This document shows, one piece after another, positions 13,141 through 25,100 of a stretch of DNA of 64,000 nucleotides. This DNA is from Ascarosepion bandense (taxonomy: Eukaryota > Mollusca > Cephalopoda > Sepiida > Sepiidae): assembly GCA_037127315.1 (NCBI GenBank), contig JBBBDQ010000192.1, positions 5,267,501-5,331,500 on the forward strand. The letters are read 5' to 3'. The notes under the pieces are model-generated. The model ran no database searches, was not told the DNA's origin, and worked only from the letters and a program-made list of their open reading frames with translations. Position 1 is the first letter of the stretch. Each line of letters begins with the position of its first letter. Both the position numbers and the translations under genes were made by a program.

Positions 13141-13968
13141 GCAAGATGTTTCTGTGTGTTTGTATGTCCTTTATACAAATCTACAATTTTTATCTGATTC
13201 TCACCAAAGTTCACACAAATATTCTTTAGGCTTCTGGTTAGGTTATGGGCTAATTATTTTTTACGATTTCCTCCTGATATTGGAAATCAATACCCTGATA
13301 TCCAATCAGGTCTGATCAGGATTTCAGCCCTTTTATTATGGTTCTTGCTGCAGAATTTGATCTCACTTGGTAAAATTATAGTTTTTAGTCTCAAACATTA
13401 GTAGATTTTGCAGACGCTCCATTTTCCTCGATATTGGAAATTGATACACCCGATATTCTATCGAATTTGATCAAAAACTGATATTCAGCCATCAATATGG
13501 CTCATTTTCTCCAATTTTACTCCTGATGGGTACGATAGGTTTTCATGGACTTATGTAAGTTTATCCTTGGATGACTTTTTTGACTCTGACATTGGAAATT
13601 GATACCCCAATATCCTATCGGGTCTGATCAAAATCAGGTTTTCAGCCCTTTTATTTTGGTTTTTGCTTCAGGTTTTGCTTTAAGTGGGTATAATTGTAGT
13701 TCTTAGTCTAAGCCATGATACCATTTACTCAGAGGACTTATTTAGCCTTCAAAATTCAGTTTGCAATGGAAAACTTATTTGATATCGATACTGGAAAAAT
13801 TTGATTTACATCCATTCATTTTTCTTTCAATCTGTGGTTTCGCTTTGACTGGAAACAACTATTACTTTTTAGTCTTTCTTGTCAACGTCCAAAGAGTCTG
13901 AGCTCGAGGACCATGGATTAGTTTTAAAGCTTTCATTACACCCGAGCAACTCTGGGCTATACTGCTAG
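13077..13968 (+). mobile_element. Helitron-like non-autonomous element 2
   Basis: Starts in (TATC)n/(TA)n followed by AAGGCAAGATGTTTCTGTG. It ends with hairpin CCCGAGCAACTCTGGG and CTATACTGCTAG, then T. A short 3' hairpin followed by CTAG is the Helitron signature. The last 75 bp match 28557-28633. The interior carries about three degenerate repeats near 13276, 13428 and 13588, each with a block like GATATTGGAAAT.GATACCC. No helicase is present, so it is non-autonomous. Confidence 0.65.
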
Positions 13969-14814
13969 TGCAACATAAATCTGAGGAAGGCTGCAGAGTG
14001 TAACTACTGAAAATTAAGAATGAGCACTTCTCAGGAAAACTTTTATTCAAGAAAATATTTTTTCTATTTTTCATAATATAGATTAGTATAAAGGAAAGAA
14101 CTGATTTTAGACTTGAGACTATTAAATTTCTCAAAGCATAAAGATTAAGCATTTATGAGCTTGACAAAATTAAATTGTCTAATTTGAGAAATGGTGGGGG
14201 GAAGGAAAGAAACGTTTGTTAGTCATTATTTCTAAAATAAAAATTAAAGTTTGATTTATTTCTAAAGAACAGTAAAAATGCACAAAAATTAAATGTTAAA
14301 ATGACCTAAAGTTTTCTCAGTGAGGATTTATGGTAAATAAATTTTCTTGACCTGACTTATCAGATTCATCAGTATAAAAACTAGTTTATCAACAAAAGAT
14401 AAAATCAAAGGCTATCTAAAATTTAACTTTAATTTGCATAAGCAAAATCTCTCTCCCATTACACAGGTTATTGAAATGTTAGTTTCTTGTGTCACATTTT
14501 GCCTCACTGTTGTTGTGGCACTTGAATTCTAGAAACTAATTCCAAATTATGGTTATACCAAATTAGGTCACAATTCGGAAAAATAATTATATGAATAATA
14601 GACTGTCCATTATTTCTGATATCATCTTTAAACTATGGCCCTGCAAGGCTTGCAGAGTTGATGATATCCTTGCAATTTTTCCTGAATTGGCCCCTGTTCT
14701 TTCTAAAAACTTTCTCTAAAACAAATCCTTGTTGTTGCTTCTAGCTTTCCAGATTGTTCTAAATCTTCTTTTGTATATCCTGAACTATTGATATTTTTAA
14801 TTTTTTTTAATTTT
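13969..14814. other. Gene-free AT-rich stretch
   Basis: Nothing recognisable. The minus frame at 13862-14152 partly covers the Helitron end and is not a gene. Confidence 0.45.
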
Positions 14815-14980
14815 TTAATCATATCACCCCAAGCAAGGCGATAACGCCACTGATGCGCAGGGGGCTATGTAAGGGTAAAAAGAATGGAAAAGAGAAAGCC
14901 GGAAACCACATCCTAAACAGGGAACAAGGGATGAGCCTCTTCACCTGTTCAATAGACGTGGGCGGAGTGTGAACCGGGCG
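14815..14980 (-). repeat. Interspersed repeat family 2, copy
   Basis: Contains CACCCCAAGCAAGGCGATAA, GGGGGCTATGTAAG and GGGAACAAGGGATGAGCCTC in order. The same blocks occur inverted at 56420-56700 and partly at 26144-26200, 38195-38330 and 38594-38670. It is probably a SINE-like element; no box A/B pair could be confirmed. Confidence 0.6.
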
Positions 14981-15495
14981 ATCTTTGTGTAATTTCTGAT
15001 TCTTTATCAGCATCCACTACTCTCAATTTTTGAGATAAAAATATAATCAAGATAATAAAAAATATTGAGAGAATATGATCATATAGTTTCTAAGGTGTGG
15101 GTGGTTTAATGGTTTAACTATATAGAATAAAATTAAGAGTTCAAACTTATGCTGGACTAGTTTAGATGAGGTTCACACTAATGCATAAAAAAAGCATGAA
15201 TTCACTTTTATCCCCTGCTATGGATAAATAGTGGAGCAGATGGAAACCTTGAGCTTTGTAGTCTCCCTTGGATGTTTCACTAGTACCATGACCCTGTCAA
15301 AATTCACTTGTTCACAAAACTGTAGCAGCAACACTTGCTGTGGTTGAAGCCTTTCTGACAAGAAGTTTTAAAAAGTGAGAGTGAAAGAAAAGAAGTGTTA
15401 CTTGTACTGTCAAAAAATGATACTTAAGTAATTTCTAAATTACATTGGTTATATTTTCGGCATGAAGAATATAGGATTTTTATCAAACTTAATTA

Positions 15496-17018
15496 GGTAC
15501 CTCCACAAAATCGCTGAAAAAACAGCATAGTCAGAAGGGAAAAGGTCCCAAACTAAATAAAACAAAGTTCTATGGACAAAAAGTTTATATTACCATTAAG
15601 AGGATAGAACAAAGTGTTTTTTAAATATTTTAAAAAAATTTTTAATTGTTTCTAACATGTTTGAAATTGTAGAAAGTTTTTTTTTTTATTACGTAAGTGC
15701 GATATCAAAATTGCCGCTATTTTATTAAGTAAACAAACGTAATTATTATGTAATGCACCTTTTTTTGGCCGTGAAAGACACATTAATTTGGAAATTCTTG
15801 CATAAATCAAATAATGGTTGGATTTTGATGAAAACTTCAGGACTTATTTATAATTGAATGAAATCAATTTTGATTGCATAATTTTTAGAAAATATTGGTA
15901 AAAATATATTTTTTTTTAAGTATGTTACTCCCCCACCAATTAAATTCCAGAAATGTGTAACAATTTCACCGCGGGCCACTCTAAAACTAATATAAAAAAA
16001 TTCAGGAGTCATTGGGTAATGCTGATTCACTGTTTTTTTTTTCTTCAATCGTTCCCCGTCTTTCTAAAAAGTAGGTCCCAATTGCGAAAAATGCAATAAC
16101 TATGCCAATTTTTATGTGGATAAACTTCTGATTGCTTTTATATAATATAATATACAATATAAATTAAGCATATCATAGTCTGAAAAGAATAAAAAAAATT
16201 CAATGACTAATTAATTTTTACAATAGTTATGTTCATTTTTTTTTTCATTTTTTTAATTATATATAAAAATTATATATAAAAAGTTTAAAAATTATTGTTA
16301 AATTTCTTCCTCGACTGGGCCAGCTAGGTTATGTAATTAATGCATGAAGACTACAATTACTAATCAAAAATTTAAGAGCTTAATACAAATAATTGACTCC
16401 ATCAATTTTTAAAATAATTAAAAACATTTTAATTGTTTGCATTTTGATTGCCCGTATTTTATTTGTATGGGGGCCCGTACATGATATTAAGCATTAAAAA
16501 GGTCACGTGATTCAAGGATTGTCTTCTCTTACATAATAAATTACATTCATATGTTTTTGTCGCTTTCGGGCCCCCCTTCCCCTTGTCATCAAATCTTTCA
16601 ACACATGCTGCCAGCTCTCGGGCTCAGGCTACCTAATCTGATAACAAATTACAGGGAATTTTACTGAGAGTAAGCAGGCACAATTGTTTGAAATCAGATG
16701 AATGTTAGTTTTTATTTAAAAATTGACTTCAATAACGTGTCAGCGATGTATATTTTATTTTTGCCAGATTTTTCAAACAGGAATGTGGCTACTGTTTTGA
16801 AATTTGATGATCAATTAAAAAAATGGCGCTACTTTTAAATTTTTAGATTCCAATCAATATAATTTTGCTTTAAAATACGCCAGTGTATTTTGTTTACTGG
16901 AATTACTAAATTTAATCTCTTGACTTTCAATTAAAGCTAATTTTAAAGCTTGAAGATAACTTATTTATTTTTTAAACTTCAATTTAAATTTAGGTGTAGA
17001 AAATTTAGTGGAGGTACC
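15496..17018 (-). mobile_element. Non-autonomous TIR DNA transposon, copy 2
   Basis: GGTACCTCCAC at the left end and GTGGAGGTACC at the right, flanked by TA at 15494-15495 and 17019-17020. The left end matches the right end of copies 1 and 3, so this copy is inverted. It lies just upstream of SHMT exon 1. Confidence 0.75.
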
Positions 17019-17020
17019 TA

Positions 17021-17681
17021 AACTTAATTCAAATTGTCACATAAGAACTTTTTTGTCATTAAAGTAAAAAACAACCAATGAAAATTAACATTATAAAGAA
17101 ATAAAAAAAGTGCATTAACAAGTTGTTTTTACTGTAAATCAGATATTCTGTTATGGCATATCCATTATATTTACTTATTGGTGTTGAATAATGCCTCCTG
17201 CTACCACAATGGAATATTTCATTACTAAATTGGAGAGATTGGGCTGCATTACTGAGAAATATGTAGTCATATTGTATTTTATAAAGTAAATAATTTAGCT
17301 ATATTAAAAAAGATGGTGTGTAAAAGTTCCTAGACTTCTGTTTTGATAACCGCTTTTGCTGGAAATTATTGCACACACCTAATATAAATATATTAGTGGC
17401 TTTGATCCAAAAGCTGCCATTGAAATTCATATCTACATGTATTTATCTTGTGTATCATTAAACATATAAAATCTGTAACTTTTTAAAATCTTAGTAAATT
17501 GATTTCTTAGTTTGGATGAAACTTGAAAAAACTGAAACTTGATTCTTTCCTTTTATACAGTTTTTGTGCTTAAATGTTGTACACAGATTGTTTATTGTTG
17601 CTTTTTTGTACAGCTTGAAAATAAAATGTTAATGAAAGAAACTTACTTTATTTTTAGGTTTTCTTGTTTCTTCCCAATAAG
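17021..17681. other. 5' flank of SHMT exon 1 (probable intron or 5' region)
   Basis: AT-rich. The CTTGTTTCTTCCCAATAAG at 17663-17681 looks like a splice acceptor, so this stretch is probably the end of an upstream intron. No CpG-rich promoter or TATA context was recognised. Confidence 0.4.
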
Positions 17682-17692
17682 ATTTTATCAAA

Positions 17693-17904
17693 ATGAATGG
17701 TATCCAAGGCAGCAATGACTGGTTTATGCAGGATGATGTCAGTAACAATGATCCAGAAATCTACAGTTTAGTGGTCCAAGAAAAACTGAGGCAAAAGCAA
17801 GGATTGGAATTAATTGCGTCTGAAAATTTTACCAGCAAAGCTGTACTACAGATCCTTGGATCTTGTCTTACCAATAAGTATTCTGAGGGTTACCCAGGAC
17901 AGAG
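17693..17904 (+). CDS. SHMT: SHMT coding exon 1
   Basis: This exon encodes residues 1-70 and two bases of Arg71. The ATG follows AAA and is the first in-frame Met before the conserved region that starts near DPEIYSLV. The conserved active-site stretch [16 protein letters not shown] lies at its end. The donor is AG|GTAAGT. A pyrimidine-rich acceptor ending at 17681 lies 11 bp upstream of the ATG, so the exon probably begins at 17682 with a short 5' UTR part. Confidence 0.96.
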
Positions 17905-20131
17905 GTAAGTAGGGCTACAAATTTAAATTACCTTTTGTTATTTAATTGATTTTTATAATTTATAAAGGATTATCTGAACATTGAATTATACTTTTAGAAC
18001 AAGTAGTGAACATGATAGAAATCAATGAAACAGTATTGTTTAATAGTGTGTGTGTGTGTGTGTGTGTGTGCAAAGGAACTTCCCCAAAATTTTTCTATTT
18101 TCACTTGAAACAAAAATAAATTCACTTGTAGTACCAAATTCATACCATTGCCTGAATTTCTCTTGTTCAAAAAGGACACAGGTGTGTCTGAAAATTCTGA
18201 CTTTAAAATCTTTTTCATGTTTCAATTTAGTCAAAAGGCTAATATGTAATAAATATTATCAATCATATCACAAATATTATCATTTTGTTGGTTTTTATTC
18301 CTCAAATTTGATTAATTGGCCTCTTATATATATATATATATATAAGCATATGTGGACCATCTTATGTCTGTTCAGTGAGTATTGGGTTGGAACAAAATGA
18401 TTGCTGTATTACATTACTGTATTCAGTTTTTTGCATCATTCCTTCTTATCACATATGAAAAGAAATGTTAAGCCAGTGATCAACAGCAATATCCTGTGTG
18501 TAATTATTGGGCCACTGATAAAGGTTTTTTTTTTTTCTGATTTTGTGGGCAAAACTTGTATTATAAACCAGATTTCTAATACATGACTAAGAAGAAAAAA
18601 AAATCACAATTAACCTGTACCTAAAACTATCACTGATCCACATATTATATCAAGCTCTACCCAAAACAACCGTGAGTCAAAACCTTTATCCTACCTTAAA
18701 TAATCCTATAGTGGTTGATGGGTTGAGCACACTCCACCACCCCCAAGTTAACCTAATATGCTATAAGTGATTTACATATACCAACCATACTCACATAGGG
18801 AGAATAACCACCCAATGGCATCAGATGGAAGTGCCATCTCTAAGCTTAGTAGAAATGTTAATGCTATCTGTATTGGTAGGGGGAACAGAAGATTGAAAGA
18901 AGTTTTTCATAAGAGTGCTTAATATTACAGGACTCTCTCTATATTATATATATATTCCCCCATTTTTAAAACCCTGTATATCTTCTTCCAAGTATTGTTT
19001 GAATTCCTTTTTGCTTTTTTGTTATGGTTTATTGAAACAAAAATGAAATTACTGTCATTATGTTCAATGGCTATTACATTACTGAAACCATTGGCAACTG
19101 ACAGTACTAGACACTGCAGTTTTCAAAACAGATTGTGTTGGTGATGCCAAAGACTTTAATTTGTTGATGATTGCCAGTTGTGGATTGACAATGAAGAATT
19201 TAAGGCAGCTTATTCAGAAACTAACATTTGAAAGCAAAGCTGGGTATATTTTGATACCCAACCATTTAATATAAATGAAAGCAATAGCCCAGTTATATGT
19301 TAGTCCTCTTCTATCTACTCCCCTGATATTTTATTCCAAATTCTCTTCTAGATTCTCGCAATTCTAACCACTTTTTGTTTTTTATTAGAATATAAAATGT
19401 TTCTTTGAATGGTGATAACATTTATCTGCACAGATGTAAACAAACAGTAACCATTATAAAATTCCTTGAATTTCAGTCACAAATTAATAGTTATGTTGAG
19501 TTTGAAACTTTAAAACAGACCAATAGAATTGTTTAATAACTTCAGATTTGCAAAAGATAAAATAATGCTGGAAATTGCAAAAAATGATTGGCATATATTA
19601 GAAAATTATAAAGAAGTTTGTTGAAGACCCTAGATAGACAACTCTAATGCGGATCCGATGATAAATTGAGGACATTATCAAGTAAGAACTTTATAAATAG
19701 TCTTAATTTGTAAGCTTTTTGTCTGTTAGTGTTCTAAATTGTGTCAAAAAATGTGTGGAACCAATCAACAGGCTGTTTAAAACATTCATCAAAATGATTC
19801 ATGAAATGATTTACATTTTTTTATATTTTTTTTTTTTTTCCTTACTGACAAATATAGTGCTCAATGGGTTAACTTAACCAACCACTTCACACCATGGCTT
19901 AAGTGGCTAGAGCAAAGGCTCTAAGTGACTAGTTAGGGACACCTATGTGTCATAACTTTATGCAAAAACTACCTGACAAAATGTGATGTTTTGGAGTGGG
20001 ATTATAAGTGGTGAAGTGGGTTTATGGTGAGTTTCAAGTGGTATAGATTACAGCTCAGGTATTTATGTCTCTTCTTTTTTATTGCCTGAAATAATTTAAC
20101 CATTTGTTCAAGAAGCCAAACTTTCAGAAAG

Positions 20132-20177
<46 letters not shown>

Positions 20178-22110
20178 CAAAGCTACATTCTATTTGGGGA
20201 AGGAAATGATTTTATAGGTACCTCCACTCCTTTTTCTATACCTAAATTTAAATTTTAAAAATAAGTAAGTTATCTTCAAGCTTTAATTGAACGCCAAGGG
20301 ATTATATTTAGTAATTCCAGTAAGCAAAATACCCTGGTGAATTTTAAAACCGAAATTATATTAATCAGAATCAAAAATTTTCTAAATTTAAAAAGTTTTA
20401 AAAATTTCAAATTTTCTACCATTTTTTATTGATTGTAAACAGAAGCCAATTCTTGGTTTTAAAAAGTTTTACAAAAATAAAATACACTTTACTGATACAT
20501 TATTTTCTTCAAATTACCAAATTTAAACTTACTTTAAGTTGACTTGAAACAAGAATTACTTTCTTACTGCTTGAAAAATGTTTCAAAAAGCATTTCTCAA
20601 TTACGGTAGCCTTGTTATCACAGCTGTCAACACCTTAGCAGCAGCCGGCAACTGATGATTTACAGTATCCGGCCAAAAGTATGGAAGACGAATTTGAGAT
20701 ATATCTTATTCATATAAATCGTTTTTTTATTTTATTTTTAACTATGTTAAAATTAAAAATTTTACACAGTTTTCAGCAATTATCCAGTATTTGATGGAAT
20801 TTTAGTTAGTTTAGCTTTGTAGGCTTACGTTTGAAAATGTTTTATGAAAAATAAAAATTAAAATAATATAAAACTTTCTTTTAAAAAGAAATTTACAATT
20901 TAATAATGTGAATCAGAATCAAAGTGCAGTTTTTGTCATTTTCCATATAAGGGAAATAATCCAAAACACTTAACTTCTAAAATAAACACAACCCCTATGG
21001 AAACTTATGAACTCTATGGAACATCGTACTTAAATGAACATATTTACACACAAAATAATTTTTCTTTTATTTATTTTCAAAATATAATGGTTGAACAATT
21101 TTTATTAAATTTTTTATTTTTTGATAGGCAATATAATCATCAATTCTTAACTATAAAAACAAAAATAAAAAGACAGCAGTTCTTTAAAAGATTTTTAAAA
21201 TATTTTTAAAACTTTATGAATTATTATAATAATAAAAAATGAAAACAATTATTTTAAAATTTTATTAGTAATCGAAAAAATTTTTTTCTTCAGACTATAA
21301 TGTCCTATTATTATTATTATTTATTCCAGCAATTAAAAGCTTATCAAATTAAATTATATCAGAGTTTTATTGCATTTTTTATTTTACTCTTTGGGCAGAT
21401 TTTTGGATAGTGCCAATTAATTTTAAATAAAAAAAAATAGATTTATATTCCCCGATGAGTTCTGCGTTTAACTAATAAAAAAGTAAATTGCAGAAAATTG
21501 AAATTTATTAAAATTTCATGAATTTACGTGGAGGTGGGGGGGTAACAGTTAAAAAATAATTTTTTTTCATCAATATTTTTAAAAAATAATAATTTCAAAA
21601 ATAATTTAATTCATTTGTGAATGAGTACTGAAAGTCTCATTAAAATCTGACAATATTTGTTTTTTGCGAGAATTTCCAAATTAATGTTTGTCACCGAAAA
21701 AGTGAGTTACGTAAAAAATTAGGTGATCGATTGTAAACAGTTGTAAGATTTTCTGCAATGCTAACTCAAATCAATACACAATTTCCAGCATATTAAAAGG
21801 GAATAAAAATTTTATAAAATAAATAAAAATTACTTTGATCTTTCTTCTTTATAATATTCGAAACATTTTGATGGAAAATGTTTGTTTTATTAAGTTTTGG
21901 ATCTTTTTAATTCATACTATGCTGTTTTTGTTTGTTTTTTTTTTTTTGTGATGTAATGGAGGTACCTAATTTATAATGAAGATTTGAAGATAATAGAAGA
22001 TAATAAAAATATGTGGGGATATGTGGTATAGATCTGGTTTAGGGTGTATGAAAATTGTAACATAAATACATGAAAAGTTCAAACAAAACATGTCTTTGTG
22101 TGTATGTACA

Positions 22111-22152
<42 letters not shown>

Positions 22153-25100
22153 ATAAATAAAATTTAAGTTTCTCAAATCCTAAGACTTAGAAAAAATAGG
22201 GTATAATATTGAAAAGGAACATGGAATGCTTTTATATTTTAATATTCACTATAATTTTTTTTTCTTTGTGCAAGAAAATACATAAAAATAGAAATTGAAA
22301 GTGATTAAACTCCTACAAACTGAAAATATCTGAATAAACATGTCTGATTTTAAAATGGGATTTAGCTGGTGATGTTCATTTACTTGGATACAAATTTTGA
22401 TCGTCTGACAATGTTTCCACAATAAATAGATAATGTAGACCCACTTTTTGATTGGTGTGGAATGTAGAACTTTCTGATTTTTGTGCAAATTGGATGGGTG
22501 CAGTGGTATGAAACTGATTATTAAGAATGAGACATTGCTTTACAAGAATGTATAATTTTTTTTTCTTTTTTTTTTTTTTAAAAAGTTGAATTTCTCTTTC
22601 ATCCACTAAACTTTTTTTACTTACAAAAAATCACTTTGGAAATAAGCAACATCTCAACAGTTGAACTTAAGCTAGGGAAGTTTGAGATACCTAGTATTAG
22701 AGAAAAATTGCTTCCTAGATACACAGCATATATAATTTTTTTAATATAATTTTACTCATAATTTTTATAATTTCAGGTATTATGGTGGTAATGAATTTAT
22801 TGATCAGATAGAGACCTTATGCCAGAAGAGAGCCTTAGAGACCTACCGACTGAACCCAGATGAGTGGGGTTGTAATGTACAGCCTTTGTCTGGTTGCCCT
22901 GCTAACTTTGCTGTTTATACAGGTGTGGTGGGACCCCATGGTCGCATCATGGGGCTCCATTTGCCAGATGGTGGCCATCTCAGTCATGGATTTATGACAA
23001 ACAAAAGAAAAGTGTCTGCAACCTCTGTTTTCTTTGAATCTTTCCCCTACAAAGTGGACAGTGTATCTGGACTTATTGACTATGACAGCTTGGAGCAGAA
23101 TGCAAAATTATTTAATCCTTCATTGATTGTGGCAGGTCAGGGTTTTTTTTTTGTTGTTTTTAAGATTCTTTGATTTATTCTTCGAGATTCACTTGTTTAC
23201 TTGAGTACAAAAGGGATTTTCTGGAGAAATGCTTGTGTTTGGTTGGTCAAAAAAAAAAGTTTGGTTTATTAATTAAAAGTGATACATTTTTCATTTTCAA
23301 TATTTTATTGAACAATATATTTACCATTTTGTTCCACTATCTTTTGTCATCTTTCAAATAACTTCAATTCTGTCCTAAGTTTATCTTTCTCAGTAAAAAA
23401 CTGTTGTAGGTGACTTTTGCAGAATTGAAACATTTTTACATTTAATAGTATTTTGTCAAGATGTGTATAAATTGGAATCTGCTAAATGCAGAGGATGGGT
23501 CAAAGCTTTCCAATTAAGCTGTAACAATTATTTTACTTTGGCACCAAAGAAACGTGATCTCGCATTATCCTGATGGAATATTCTGTACCTTAATTAGTTT
23601 TACATACTTTTTATCAAATTGGGAATCGTACATGTAGGAATCGGTCATTTGGTTTTCCACAAGGAACATTAGTCCCGACCATACATACAACTTTTCAATA
23701 TGCATTTTAAAATATTATACAATTTTTTGTGTATGTTTTGATCAGAATCTGGAGTTTTATTACTCAGTCCCTAAAATAAATATATCTAGTGGGGGGGGGG
23801 GGATTGCACTTTCCCTATTTTGAGTCTCATTTTGATGTTCCAAAAACATATTACATTTTTAATAATGCTTCAAAGATATATTCCATTTCATGTTCATAAA
23901 ACTGACTTGCATATAATTTATAAGCATTACCATAACACTGGCAAAATGTTTGTTCATATTTTTATTCTAAAATCTTTATAAATCTTGATATACTGAACCA
24001 AATTTTTTGACATTTTCTTAATTTGAGTATGGATCAAGGGTAAATAGCAGTAGAAAGATTGTGTTACATAGAAAGGGAATGGATTGCCTGTTTGTCATTA
24101 GTAAATAATGACATTGTGTAACTCTTGCCTAGACCTATATCAAATTCCCTCATTGATTAGTGGGGGGAGTGAAGATTTTTCTAGTTTGGGTTTGTAATAG
24201 TTTGCTGCTGTAGTCAAGGAATTTTTTGGTTTTTACATTTGGGACAACTTTAGCTTATTTAATTGCTGTAAATATAAGATATATTTTATTTTGTTATATT
24301 ATTTTATATTGCAAAAGAAACTTTTTTACAAAAAATTCAAAAAATGTAATTTAGAAAACTTGGTCTTGTTAGAAGTTAATTTAACATTTTCCAAAATTTA
24401 TTTTAAAATGCTATTGTAATTTTAAATGTTAATTTAATATTTTTCTCTATGATATTGTTTTTCATAACAAATATATTGATAAAATTTAATGTTTTTTTTT
24501 TGTTTTTTTTTTTCATCTGAGTAATTTGTTTTTCTTTTTAAAAGCTATTTAAAAAAATATATAATGAATTTTAGTTTACAATTAAGAACATAAAATAGAA
24601 GCATAATATTTTATACTACAAAATTATGTAAAGTTAATGTCATAATTAAATCCTATAAATTTAACTTGATATATTTTAATATTGTAAATGAGGTGTATAA
24701 AAAGTTAACCCCAATCCAATCAATGCTAAATCATACATTTTTAAGAATTAACTTTTTTAAAAATATTTTTATAATTATAAAACAAGTATATTTATGACAG
24801 AATAACTCAGTATAACAATTTCTTTATTTCTAAACAAGAAAATAAATAAAATAGTTACTTTCATGTCATACATATTTTTCTTTCAGAATTCATAGTCCCA
24901 ATATGGTGCTTGTTTCATTAAAATTGTTTTAACATGAATAATTAATTTAAATATTAAAATAACAATCTGAACACGCTTGTTAATGGGGTCAGAAGTGACA
25001 GATCTGAAACTCTTCCAAATTATATGTTAATGGTAACTTAGTAAAAAAACAAAAAAAAAACAAATTACCAAGATAAAGAGGGTTAGCTTTTCAAGCCAAA

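Noticed and set aside
22886..23173. Separate gene from internal ATG in SHMT exon 2
   Set aside because: In-frame part of SHMT between a clear acceptor and donor; the extra C-terminal residues are intron translation.
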